Shown: one piece after another, positions 41,696 to 49,697 of the stretch
Layout of the letters: each line of letters begins with the position of its first letter
Position numbering within the stretch: the stretch's first letter is position 1
Assembly (NCBI GenBank): GCA_015075725.1
Contig: JABTTV010000001.1
Span: 1,426,001 to 1,490,000 of the forward strand
Source of the DNA: Anaerolineales bacterium
GTDB lineage: Bacteria; Chloroflexota; Anaerolineae; Anaerolineales; Villigracilaceae
Reading direction: 5' to 3'
DNA: 64,000 nucleotides
Notes under the pieces: model-generated
Database searches by the model: none
Told to the model about the DNA's origin: nothing
The model's input: the letters and a program-made list of their open reading frames with translations, nothing else
Program-made: the position numbers and the translations under genes

Positions 41696-42706
41696 ATGAA
41701 TAAATTTTTTGTATTCATTATCCTCTTCCTCGGTGTGATTGTGGTTTCGCTTAGCTTCAGCGAACTCGAAACCATTCTTCTCACTTTGCAAAAGGCGCAC
41801 ATAGGTTTCTTCGCGCTTGCGCTTTTGGTTCAGATCGTTTGGTTCATCTCCAGTGGGCGCATGTACCAATCCGTTTTTCACTTACTTGGCGTGCATGAAG
41901 ATGTATTCACATTGAGCCGTATCGCCACCGCGGCGAACTTTATCAACGTCGTGGCGCCAACTGCCGGGGCGGGCGGAGTCGCCCTCTTCGCGGCGGAGGC
42001 GCATCGTCGCGGGCATCCCACCGGAAAGGTCACGGTGGCGGCGGCGTTATTCCTCCTGCTCGACCAGGCGGCATTTCTCGTCATCCTTGCGTTGGGATTG
42101 ATCGTTCTCATCCGCCGCAATGATTTGAACGCCGGGGAAATCTCCGCCTCGCTCTTCCTGTTTGGAATCGCCGCCACCTACGGATCTGTTCTATACATCG
42201 GGTATCGGTCCGCCGAAAAACTGGGGAACCTGCTCGCGAAATTTGCACGCGGAGTCAACCGCATCGTGCATCTTTTTCGCGGGGAAAATTATCTCAGCGA
42301 AGATCGCGCACACGAGTTCGCCCATGAGATAGCGGACGGCTTCTCAGGGTTGACGGAAAAACCGTCCAGCCTGGTCCGCCCCGTCCTGTGGGGTATCTTC
42401 GACAAGGGATTGTTGATGATGATTCTCGTCTGCTCCTTTCTTGCATTCGAAGTCCCGTTCTCGGCGGGCACCATCATCGCCGGGTTTTCGATGGCGTATC
42501 TTTTTCTCATCGTTTCACCCACGCCATCCGGCATTGGCATCGTCGAAGGCATCATGCCCATTGCACTGACCTCGCTCAACGTCAATTGGAGTCAATCCGT
42601 CGTCATCACACTGCTCTATCGCGCTGCCACCTTTTGGTTTCCGCTGGGAGTCGGCGCGTGGGCGTTCCGCACTCTTCACAAGGAACGCAGCGAACCTGTG
42701 GATTGA
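41696..42706 (+). CDS. Flippase-like / LPG-synthase TM-domain membrane protein
   Basis: I place the start at the ATG at 41696 (MNKFFVFII). No Shine-Dalgarno sequence precedes it, but TACAAT lies 8 nt upstream, so it may be leaderless. The 336-residue protein has about eight TM helices. NFINVVAPTAGAGGVALF near residues 80-97 and SPTPSGIGIVEG near 275-286 are the two conserved Pro/Gly motifs of the family, also seen in the protein at 1-490. It may flip or bind a lipid-linked substrate. Its stop lies 5 nt before the helicase start. Confidence 0.85.
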   Translation: MNKFFVFIILFLGVIVVSLSFSELETILLTLQKAHIGFFALALLVQIVWFISSGRMYQSVFHLLGVHEDVFTLSRIATAANFINVVAPTAGAGGVALFAAEAHRRGHPTGKVTVAAALFLLLDQAAFLVILALGLIVLIRRNDLNAGEISASLFLFGIAATYGSVLYIGYRSAEKLGNLLAKFARGVNRIVHLFRGENYLSEDRAHEFAHEIADGFSGLTEKPSSLVRPVLWGIFDKGLLMMILVCSFLAFEVPFSAGTIIAGFSMAYLFLIVSPTPSGIGIVEGIMPIALTSLNVNWSQSVVITLLYRAATFWFPLGVGAWAFRTLHKERSEPVD

Positions 42707-42711
42707 CTCTC

Positions 42712-45261
42712 ATGCTTTCATCGCTTCTGGATTTTTGGAAACAGGATGAAGAAACTGCGCCAAACCTTGTTGCCTGGCAGGCGACTCCACCCCGCGCCGC
42801 ACAGACGCATCCTTTCCCGAACGATATGCCTGAATCGCTTCGAGATGCCTTATCTTCCCGGACCATTTCCCTGCTCTATTCCCATCAACTGACAGCCTGG
42901 ACTCATGCCCGCGCCGGACTAAACCTCATCCTCGCCACCGGCACCGCCAGCGGAAAGACCCTTGCCTACAACCTGCCCGTCCTCGCAAAGTTGATCGAAG
43001 ATTCGCAATCTCGCGCGTTATATCTCTTCCCCACCAAAGCGCTCACCCAGGATCAACAATCGAACCTCGAATCTTTTCAATCCTCAATCGCAAATCTAAA
43101 ATCGGCAATCTATGATGGAGACACTCCCCAGTCCCATCGCCCCGTCATTCGAAAAACTGCCAACATCATCCTGACCAACCCCGACATGCTCCATACAGGC
43201 ATCCTCCCGCATCACGCCAACTGGAGCGATTTCTTCTCCAACCTCAAATTTGTGGTTATTGACGAAGCCCACGCGTATCGGGGCGTCTTTGGTTCGCATG
43301 TCGCGAATGTGATTCGCAGGCTCAAACGCGTGGCGAAGTTTCATGGCGCAAATTTGCAGTTCATCCTTTCATCAGCAACGATTGGCAACCCAAAGGAACT
43401 CGCGGAGAATCTGATCGAAGGACCGGTCGAATTGGTGGATAACGATGGTTCCTCGCGAGGGGCACGCCATTTCATCATCTACAATCCGCCTGTTTTGAAT
43501 CCGGCCCTGGGGTTACGGAAAAGCAGCCTGCTCGAAGGCGTGAGGCTCGCAACTCACCTGCTTTTACACGACATTCAATCCGTGGTCTTTGCCAGAACCC
43601 GAAGAAGCGTCGAGATGCTGTTGACTCACTTGCAGGAAGGAAAAGAGGAAGAAAGAAGAAAAAATGCCAATGGAGATTTCTTTCCTGTTTCCTCTTTCAT
43701 TCGGGGATACCGAAGCGGCTACCTTCCAACCCAGCGCCGCGAGATCGAGCAGGGACTCCGCGACGGCTCTGTCAAAACCGTTGTCGCAACAAATGCGCTC
43801 GAACTCGGCATTGACATCGGCGGGTTGGGCGCTTCGCTCATGGTTGGGTATCCCGGTACGATAGCCAGCGCGCGCCAGCAAGCCGGTCGCGCCGGGCGCG
43901 GGGATACTCCAGCTGCTGCGGTTTTGATCACCAATTCCAACCCGCTCGATCAGTTCCTGGCGCATCATCCTGAATATTTCTTCGAACGTTCGCCCGAAAT
44001 GGCGCTGGTCAACCCGAATCATCTGTTGATTTTGCTCAATCACCTGCGCTGCGCCATGTTCGAACTGCCATTTCAACAGGGCGAGGGCTTCGGCTCGTTG
44101 TCCTGGGAGTTGATCGAAGAGTATCTTCAGTTTCTGCTTTCCAATAACGAAGCGCATTTCTCGAACGAAAAATATTTCTGGATGCAGGATGCCTATCCCG
44201 CTGCGAACATTTCACTGCGTTCCGCATCGCCGCAAGGCGTGGTCTTGCAATCCGCCGATGCGGATGGCAAACCGATGACCGTTGGCACAGTGGACGGCGA
44301 ATCGGCGAACTGGATGGTCCATCCCGGCGCGATCTACATGCACGAAGCCCAGCAGTATTTCGTGCAGGAACTCGACATCGATAATCACATTGCCCACCTT
44401 GTGCCTGTTGGCTTGGACTATTACACCGAAGCCCAGCAGCAATCGGAGATTCAGATCACGGCTCTGCAGGCTCAAGCCGCCGTCCCCGGCGGGGAGAAGG
44501 CGTATGGCGAAATCCAAGTCACCACGCAAGTCGTTGGGTTTCGCAAACTGCGCTGGTTCACGAACGAGAATCTCGGGCAGGAGCCGCTCGACATGCCGCC
44601 TTCCGAGTTACAAACAACAGGTTATTGGCTGACTCTTTCTGAATCCGCGCTGAAAACATTGCGCGATGCCGGCTTATGGACAAACGACCCGAACAACTAC
44701 GGACCGGACTGGCAAAAGGTAAGACTCTCTGTCAGAAAACGGGACCAGTTCAAATGTCAGGTATGCGGCGCGGCGGAGACGAATCGCGAACATGATGTGC
44801 ATCACAAGATTCCCTTCCGTGCTTTTATTCAGGATGGAAAAGTGAATCATGAGCAAGCCAACCGCCTCGAAAATCTGACCACACTCTGTCAAAGCTGCCA
44901 TCGCAAAGTGGAGCAAAATGTGCGTATCCGCAGCGGTTTGACGGGATTGGGATTCGTGCTGGGCAACCTTGCCCCGTTGTTCTTGATGTGCGATGCGGGC
45001 GACCTCGGAATTTACACCGAACCAGCATGGTCCGCGGTCGGCGGTCTGCCGTCTGTAGTTCTGTATGACCTCGTCCCGGCGGGAATCGGTTTCAGTGCGA
45101 AATTATTCGAATTGCACGATGAATTGATCCGCCGTGCGCATGAACTCGTAAACGATTGCGCCTGCGAAGACGGCTGCCCTTCGTGCGTGGGTCCTGGCGG
45201 GGAGAACGGGCATGGGGGCAGGGCGGAGACGCTTGCGATCCTGGAACAGTTGTTGAAATAG
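42712..45261 (+). CDS. MrfA/YprA-like superfamily 2 helicase with internal HNH domain and C-terminal MZB (DUF1998) domain
   Basis: The start at 42712 follows the upstream stop by 5 nt. The 849-residue protein has Walker A ATGTASGKT (75-83), DEAH (184-187), SAT (221-223) and QQAGRAGRGD (near 388-397). An in-frame palindromic insert lies near 307-329, replacing a normal loop before GYRSGYLPTQRR. A split HNH domain (VRKRDQFKCQVCG, HDVHHKIPF, LTTLCQSCHRK, about 672-745) sits just before the end of the MZB domain, whose four Cys (CACEDGCPSC) are near 816-828. MrfA relatives repair mitomycin-type DNA damage. The HNH part should bind zinc and might cut DNA. Confidence 0.9.
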   Translation: MLSSLLDFWKQDEETAPNLVAWQATPPRAAQTHPFPNDMPESLRDALSSRTISLLYSHQLTAWTHARAGLNLILATGTASGKTLAYNLPVLAKLIEDSQSRALYLFPTKALTQDQQSNLESFQSSIANLKSAIYDGDTPQSHRPVIRKTANIILTNPDMLHTGILPHHANWSDFFSNLKFVVIDEAHAYRGVFGSHVANVIRRLKRVAKFHGANLQFILSSATIGNPKELAENLIEGPVELVDNDGSSRGARHFIIYNPPVLNPALGLRKSSLLEGVRLATHLLLHDIQSVVFARTRRSVEMLLTHLQEGKEEERRKNANGDFFPVSSFIRGYRSGYLPTQRREIEQGLRDGSVKTVVATNALELGIDIGGLGASLMVGYPGTIASARQQAGRAGRGDTPAAAVLITNSNPLDQFLAHHPEYFFERSPEMALVNPNHLLILLNHLRCAMFELPFQQGEGFGSLSWELIEEYLQFLLSNNEAHFSNEKYFWMQDAYPAANISLRSASPQGVVLQSADADGKPMTVGTVDGESANWMVHPGAIYMHEAQQYFVQELDIDNHIAHLVPVGLDYYTEAQQQSEIQITALQAQAAVPGGEKAYGEIQVTTQVVGFRKLRWFTNENLGQEPLDMPPSELQTTGYWLTLSESALKTLRDAGLWTNDPNNYGPDWQKVRLSVRKRDQFKCQVCGAAETNREHDVHHKIPFRAFIQDGKVNHEQANRLENLTTLCQSCHRKVEQNVRIRSGLTGLGFVLGNLAPLFLMCDAGDLGIYTEPAWSAVGGLPSVVLYDLVPAGIGFSAKLFELHDELIRRAHELVNDCACEDGCPSCVGPGGENGHGGRAETLAILEQLLK
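43634..43698. repeat. Purine/pyrimidine palindromic element inside the helicase gene
   Basis: A pure purine run (43634-43664) is followed by a 12-nt mixed centre and a pyrimidine run (43677-43698). It contains GGAAGAAAGAAGAAA and TTTCCTCTTTCAT, both also found in hypF at 11215-11260 in the same order relative to the coding strand. The translated tract is EGKEEERRKNANGDFFPVSS. Confidence 0.75.
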
Positions 45262-45421
45262 TTTTCACATTGGGGGAACCGCATGATGAATATTCATGAA
45301 ACTTGTGACTTGCATCATGTACAAAACAGACCATCTTTATACATATTTAATCCAAACTTCTACAATCTCAGTTGTGATTTCGTCCGAAAGAGGGAAAATA
45401 TCAACTGTATCGAGGTGAGCC

Positions 45422-45571
45422 ATGACCGATAAAAACGGGAAGTCGCACATGCCAAAGGATTCTTTTTTCTTCGAGAAGGTCGTTCCTGCATCGCTGGTCT
45501 TCATGGGACTTGTCATGCTTGGGCTGATCATCTTCGCGGCGGGCGTACTGCTTGGCTTCATCAAATTCTAA
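45422..45571 (+). CDS. 49-residue single-TM membrane protein
   Basis: This short gene is MTDKNGKSHMPKDSFFFEKV then one hydrophobic helix (about residues 21-45) and ends GFIKF. GAGGTGAG lies just before the ATG. It begins 160 nt after the helicase and ends 13 nt before the next gene, with which it shares a strand and probably an operon. The function is unknown. Confidence 0.7.
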   Translation: MTDKNGKSHMPKDSFFFEKVVPASLVFMGLVMLGLIIFAAGVLLGFIKF

Positions 45572-45584
45572 ACAGGAGAAAATC

Positions 45585-46406
45585 ATGTCGATCAATCATG
45601 TTCTTCCTTTCTTGTCGACCCTTATCATGCTGGTCTTTACGGTCAGCGTCCTGCGAAGATATATTGTGCGTCGTCAGGCGCACTTCCTGTTCTGGGGCAT
45701 CGGTCTGGCCATGTTCGGCGCTGGGAGTTTTGCCGAAGCCTACCTTGCCCTGGCGTGGAATAAATGGATATTCTTTGCATGGTACTTGTTCGGCGCGGCA
45801 TTGAATGCCGCCTGGCTGGGTCATGGGACGATGTATTTACTTGTCCGTAAGCCCTGGGTGCATGGCGTGACCGCACTCCTTATAATCGGCAGTTTGTTTG
45901 CGGGCTATCTTATGCTGCAAGCCATACCGAAACTGGATGAAGCCGTCTTCACGACCGATAAGATCATCAGCGAGCAGTATGGGACGAAGGTCCTCGATGA
46001 AGGCGAGTCCGCGCCCGCCGGTGCGTTGACCATCACCACCACTTATCGGGGTGAAGAAGTGACCGCCGTACGCGGACTGCTCCCGCTTGGTACCCCGGTG
46101 CGTCTTACAACCCCGTTCTTCAACATCTATGGTCTGATCACGCTTGTGGGCGGCGCGATCTACTCGGCGTTCCTGTTCTGGCGGAAGCGCGTAATGCCGA
46201 ATCGCGTGATCGCAAATGTCCTGATCGCAGCCGGAGCGTTGCTGATCGGATTTGCCAGCACGCTCACCCGCCTCGGGTATGGAGAATACCTGTATGTTGG
46301 GGAGTTGTTCTCTGCCATCCTGATGTACGCGGGCTTCCAGCTTGCCGCAAAGCCCCAGCCGCATGAAATGCTCGAGTCGGTTCCCGCACCAGCATCGGCG
46401 GATTAA
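45585..46406 (+). CDS. Polytopic membrane protein of unknown function
   Basis: I start at the ATG at 45585 (MSINHVLPFL), which has AGGAG 9 nt upstream. The 273-residue protein has about seven TM helices with a soluble loop near residues 120-165 between them. The loop (EQYGTKVLDEGESAPAGALTITTTYRGEEVTAVRG) looks beta-rich. It has no recognisable enzyme motif. The preceding 49-residue gene and a terminator at 46415 suggest a two-gene unit. Confidence 0.8.
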   Translation: MSINHVLPFLSTLIMLVFTVSVLRRYIVRRQAHFLFWGIGLAMFGAGSFAEAYLALAWNKWIFFAWYLFGAALNAAWLGHGTMYLLVRKPWVHGVTALLIIGSLFAGYLMLQAIPKLDEAVFTTDKIISEQYGTKVLDEGESAPAGALTITTTYRGEEVTAVRGLLPLGTPVRLTTPFFNIYGLITLVGGAIYSAFLFWRKRVMPNRVIANVLIAAGALLIGFASTLTRLGYGEYLYVGELFSAILMYAGFQLAAKPQPHEMLESVPAPASAD

Positions 46407-46414
46407 GTTGAATC

Positions 46415-46447
46415 AAAAAGAGCCGGAGTCATTCTGCGGCTCTTTTT
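46415..46447 (+). terminator. Rho-independent terminator after the membrane-protein gene
   Basis: AAAAAGAGCCG (46415-46425) and CGGCTCTTTTT (46437-46447) form an 11-bp stem that ends in a U-run, 9 nt after the stop. Confidence 0.9.
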
Positions 46448-46459
46448 AATTTTAAGTGT

Positions 46460-46537
46460 GTCAATCTGAGTGGTGCAAAGCGCCACGAAGGGTCACTAAT
46501 ATTGTCATAGAGATCCTTCGCTATCGGGATGACAAGC
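46460..46537. repeat. Intergenic repeat between convergent genes
   Basis: TGTCAATCTGAG near 46458 and GGGATGACA near 46527-46535 are inverted, with GAAGGGTC and GATCCTTC between them. The structure matches the repeat at 37133-37200, in which TTGTCACCCTGAG and GAGTGACA flank AAGGGTCTC. It separates the terminator at 46447 from the MerR-type gene that ends at 46539. Confidence 0.55.
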
Positions 46538-46538
46538 A

Positions 46539-47168
46539 TTAATGGTTTGCGTTTTCCAGCTTGCGATACGTTTCCAACAAACTGATGAGGATGTCATCCG
46601 TGAAGGCATGCATGCGGGTGTACATTTCGGTCGCGCGCCGTGCCGGGACATTTGCCTCAGTGAACACCTTAATGACAGACTCGACCAGCGTATCGCGAAA
46701 GAATAGGAATGCCTTCGCCGCATCCACATAGCTCAGGTTGTAGCGGCGCGCCCGCGAGGCGTATTCGTAGCCGATGGCATGGGCTTCGTGCGAAGCTTCC
46801 TTTCCGTTCGTTGCCACATAGGTCATCAAGCCCTGGAAGAGCGAACGAGCGCTCGCGCGATATTGTGTGCGCGCATCCTCGTCCAGTTTTTGATACCAGG
46901 TTTCCTCCTGCAGACGCCCCTCCGAGATCTGCATGCGGACATTCCTCACGATCTCCTGCATCATTCCCTCGGGTTCAATCGCCTCCTCTCTGGACCTTTG
47001 GGTTGATTCGGCCCAGAGGAGAATTTCCCCACGCTTATAGCGGCGGTGCCCTCCCTGCGTCTTGTGGACGGGTAGGATGCCCTTATCCGACCACTGCCGC
47101 ACTGTGCTCGGATGAACTCCAAGCAGATCTGCCGCCCCTGCGAGAGAAAGCCATTCATTCTGGGTCAT
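46539..47168 (-). CDS. MerR/excisionase-type helix-turn-helix regulator with helical sensor-like domain
   Basis: This 209-residue protein has an N-terminal winged-helix motif (EWLSLAGAADLLGVHPSTVRQWSDKGILPVHKTQGGHRRYKRGEI, residues 5-49). Residues 70-205 form an all-helical domain (ASARSLFQGLMTYVATNG, YVDAAKAFLFFRDTLVESVI, TRMHAFTDDILISLLETYRK) that resembles RsbRD-type N-terminal domains, though I am not certain. It starts 6 nt after the MFS stop, so it is co-transcribed and probably regulates the carrier. Confidence 0.8.
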   Translation of the reverse strand: MTQNEWLSLAGAADLLGVHPSTVRQWSDKGILPVHKTQGGHRRYKRGEILLWAESTQRSREEAIEPEGMMQEIVRNVRMQISEGRLQEETWYQKLDEDARTQYRASARSLFQGLMTYVATNGKEASHEAHAIGYEYASRARRYNLSYVDAAKAFLFFRDTLVESVIKVFTEANVPARRATEMYTRMHAFTDDILISLLETYRKLENANH

Positions 47169-47174
47169 GACACG

Positions 47175-48479
47175 TCACTCAGCCGCCAATGCGACTTTTT
47201 CAGTAAAAGCGGGCTCGTGCGCCTTCCTCTGGAAGACATCGACGTCGATTCGATACAACAGGACCGCTGCAAACAATAACATCAATGCCTCGATGCTGAA
47301 TACGATCAGATACCCGTTCAATGAATTTCCGCTGATTTGTGTGGCAAGGTCTGCGACCACGCCCGCCATGAGCAAGCCGACCAGGCGTGAAAGTCCGTTC
47401 GAGAAACCCCATGCGCCGATGTACAAGCCGACCTTTTCGGGGACGGTCAGGTCGAACATCAGGGAAAGATTTGCTATGGTGGAAATGCCTGTGCCGAATC
47501 CAAGCAGGGTGATGCCGATGTAGAAGGCGCTCGCGCTGGCGGTCATTCCGCTGATGACGATTATGATGAAACCGGTCAAAGCCGCGAGATTGCCGGATTG
47601 CGCCGTGTATTTCTTTTTCACACGCCCGTCGAGAAAGCCTGCAACGAGAAAGGCAATGAGCGTAAAACCGTTGGTGATGGAGACGATGCGCGAGGTTTGT
47701 TCGAGGGTCATGCCGAAAGCCTGGGCGGCAAAGGGCTCGAGCAGGACGTCCTGCCCGAGGATGGCAGCAAGCAGCAATAATAAATAAACAAAGAAGATCT
47801 TTGCGACCCGGTTTTCAGTGATGGCGGTGGCCATTTGTTTGACGGTGTAATTGTCGGCGCGGGCCGGTTGGGAGGAAAAGCCAAAGGGCGGCTCAAGTTT
47901 GAAGAGGCCGATCAAGCCCAGGGTCAGGGCGGAGGCGGCGACGGCGAGGAATGCCTGTTCGAGGGCGATCAAGTCGAAGGTTGGAACCATCCTGCTGAGG
48001 CTGAGGCCCGTCGCGATCAAGCCGATGACCATGACCGTGAACATGGTCGCTATCGTTTTGCCGCGTTCTTTTTCACCGGAAAGTTCCGAAGCGAGCGAAA
48101 GGTAACAGACCGCGGAAAGATTGTAGCCCATACCCCAAGCCCCAAAAGCAAGGATTCCCGCAACGATGCCGAGCGTGAAGTTCTCGGTGATAAGGATTGC
48201 GATCTGCGGGGAAACAGCAACGCCGATCACGCAAAGCACGAGCCCGGCGAGGATGTACGGTGTGCGGCGATACCCGGCGATGGGATGCCGGTCTGAGAAA
48301 GAACCGATGGCGACCTGGATCGGCGCGAGCAAATATGGAAAGATGGCGAGAACGGTAAACAGCGTTTTTGAGATGCCGAGGTCGAAGATCATGACGCGGT
48401 TGAGCGTGCTGTTGATCGGCACGAGGGTCATGGCGACCGCGGTGTGGATGAGGGCGAGTTGAAGACGTTTGATGAGCAT
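47175..48479 (-). CDS. BCD/PucC-like MFS transporter
   Basis: I start at the ATG at 48479 (MLIKRLQLALIH) since the upstream codon at 48530 is a TTG. The 434-residue protein has twelve TM helices. The pattern ALIHTAVAMTLVPINSTLNRVMIFDLGISKTL, with SDRHPIAGYRRTPYI near residues 60-75, matches the bacteriochlorophyll-delivery (PucC/LhaA) family of the MFS. In phototrophs those proteins help assemble light-harvesting complexes. No photosynthesis gene is near, so the carrier probably has another substrate here. A MerR-type regulator follows it. Confidence 0.85.
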   Translation of the reverse strand: MLIKRLQLALIHTAVAMTLVPINSTLNRVMIFDLGISKTLFTVLAIFPYLLAPIQVAIGSFSDRHPIAGYRRTPYILAGLVLCVIGVAVSPQIAILITENFTLGIVAGILAFGAWGMGYNLSAVCYLSLASELSGEKERGKTIATMFTVMVIGLIATGLSLSRMVPTFDLIALEQAFLAVAASALTLGLIGLFKLEPPFGFSSQPARADNYTVKQMATAITENRVAKIFFVYLLLLLAAILGQDVLLEPFAAQAFGMTLEQTSRIVSITNGFTLIAFLVAGFLDGRVKKKYTAQSGNLAALTGFIIIVISGMTASASAFYIGITLLGFGTGISTIANLSLMFDLTVPEKVGLYIGAWGFSNGLSRLVGLLMAGVVADLATQISGNSLNGYLIVFSIEALMLLFAAVLLYRIDVDVFQRKAHEPAFTEKVALAAE

Positions 48480-48656
48480 GGTTGGTCTTTCAGTCAGGAT
48501 CGTCGAATGGTCTTGCAGTTGGTTAAACAAAGCAAGGGCGGTTGTTACTCGCCCTCACCTCAGTGACTATTGTAGGCGTAACTTTCTTTAATACTATATA
48601 GATTTGCGTAGAATTTTACTAGAGTTTTGTGAGGGGATTCGGGAGTATGGGACGCA

Positions 48657-49697
48657 CTACTGAGTAAAGACAGTTAGAGAATGCTCCGCGCTGACGAATG
48701 CCTGCACACGTGAGCCGACGGGCAGAATGTTCGTGTGCGGATTGATGGCGTGGATGACCTGCCCGGTATCGAGGCGCAGACGATAGAGATTGAACGCGCC
48801 GCGAAAGAAACGGTCGATGATGAGGGCGTTGCCGGAACCATCCACGTGAAAGTCGATATCATCGGCGCGGATGGCGATCTCAACGGCGGTGGAGAGAGGC
48901 ATGTCAACGATCTGCCTGACAAGCCCAATGGCGGTTTGAATACCGTCGTGGGTCACTTTCCCTTTGAGGAAATCGCTGTCGCCCATGAACTCCGCGACGA
49001 AGCGTGTGTTCGATTCATGGAAAATTTCTTCCGGCGTGCCGATCTGTTCCAATTCCCCTTTTTTCAGCACGGCGAGTCTGTCACCCATGTAAAGCGCTTC
49101 TTCCTGGTCGTGCGTTACGAAGACGACTGTCGCCTGCATCGATTTGAGAATGCCGCGCACATGTTCGCGCACACCGGCGCGCAAGTCGGCGTCGAGACTG
49201 CTGAAGGGTTCGTCCATGAGAACCAGCACTGGCCGCGGTGCAAGCGCGCGCGCCAACGCCACACGCTGCCGTTCACCGCCGGAGAGTTCATGCGGATATC
49301 GTTTGGAGTGGGAAAGCAGACCTACCATGTGCAGCATCTCGCCCACCCGCGTTCGGACTTCCGCTGTTGGCTTGCTGCGCAAGCCAAACGCCACGTTATC
49401 GAAAACGGTTAGATGCGGGAAGAGCGCGTGATCCTGGAAGATCATTCCAACGCCGCGTAGTTCGGGAGGAACGAAAACCGCTTCAGACGCGACCAGAATC
49501 CGATTCAGCCTGATCGAGCCTGCATCCGGCCGCTCAAGCCCGGCGATGAGCCGAAGCGTGGTTGTCTTCCCACAGCCGCTCGGTCCGACAAGCGCGAGGA
49601 TCTCGTTGTCGCTTAACTCAAAGGAAATATCGTTCACAGCCGCATTCGGTGAGCCATTGAATCGTTTGGCGAGATTCCGCACTTCGAGCGTGGTCAT
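48657..49697 (-). CDS. fbpC: Fe(III)-type ABC transporter ATPase FbpC
   Basis: I place the start at the ATG at 49697 (MTTLEVRNLAKRF), which overlaps the permease stop by 4 nt. The 346-residue ATPase has Walker A GPSGCGKTT (near residues 37-45), Q-loop FQDHALFPHL, the signature LSGGERQRV, Walker B LVLMDEPFSSLD and a C-terminal TOBE-like domain. It powers the FbpB permease. Alternatives include spermidine or sulfate importers of the same subfamily, but the binding protein and the divergent DtxR-type regulator favour iron. Confidence 0.88.
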   Translation of the reverse strand: MTTLEVRNLAKRFNGSPNAAVNDISFELSDNEILALVGPSGCGKTTTLRLIAGLERPDAGSIRLNRILVASEAVFVPPELRGVGMIFQDHALFPHLTVFDNVAFGLRSKPTAEVRTRVGEMLHMVGLLSHSKRYPHELSGGERQRVALARALAPRPVLVLMDEPFSSLDADLRAGVREHVRGILKSMQATVVFVTHDQEEALYMGDRLAVLKKGELEQIGTPEEIFHESNTRFVAEFMGDSDFLKGKVTHDGIQTAIGLVRQIVDMPLSTAVEIAIRADDIDFHVDGSGNALIIDRFFRGAFNLYRLRLDTGQVIHAINPHTNILPVGSRVQAFVSAEHSLTVFTQ

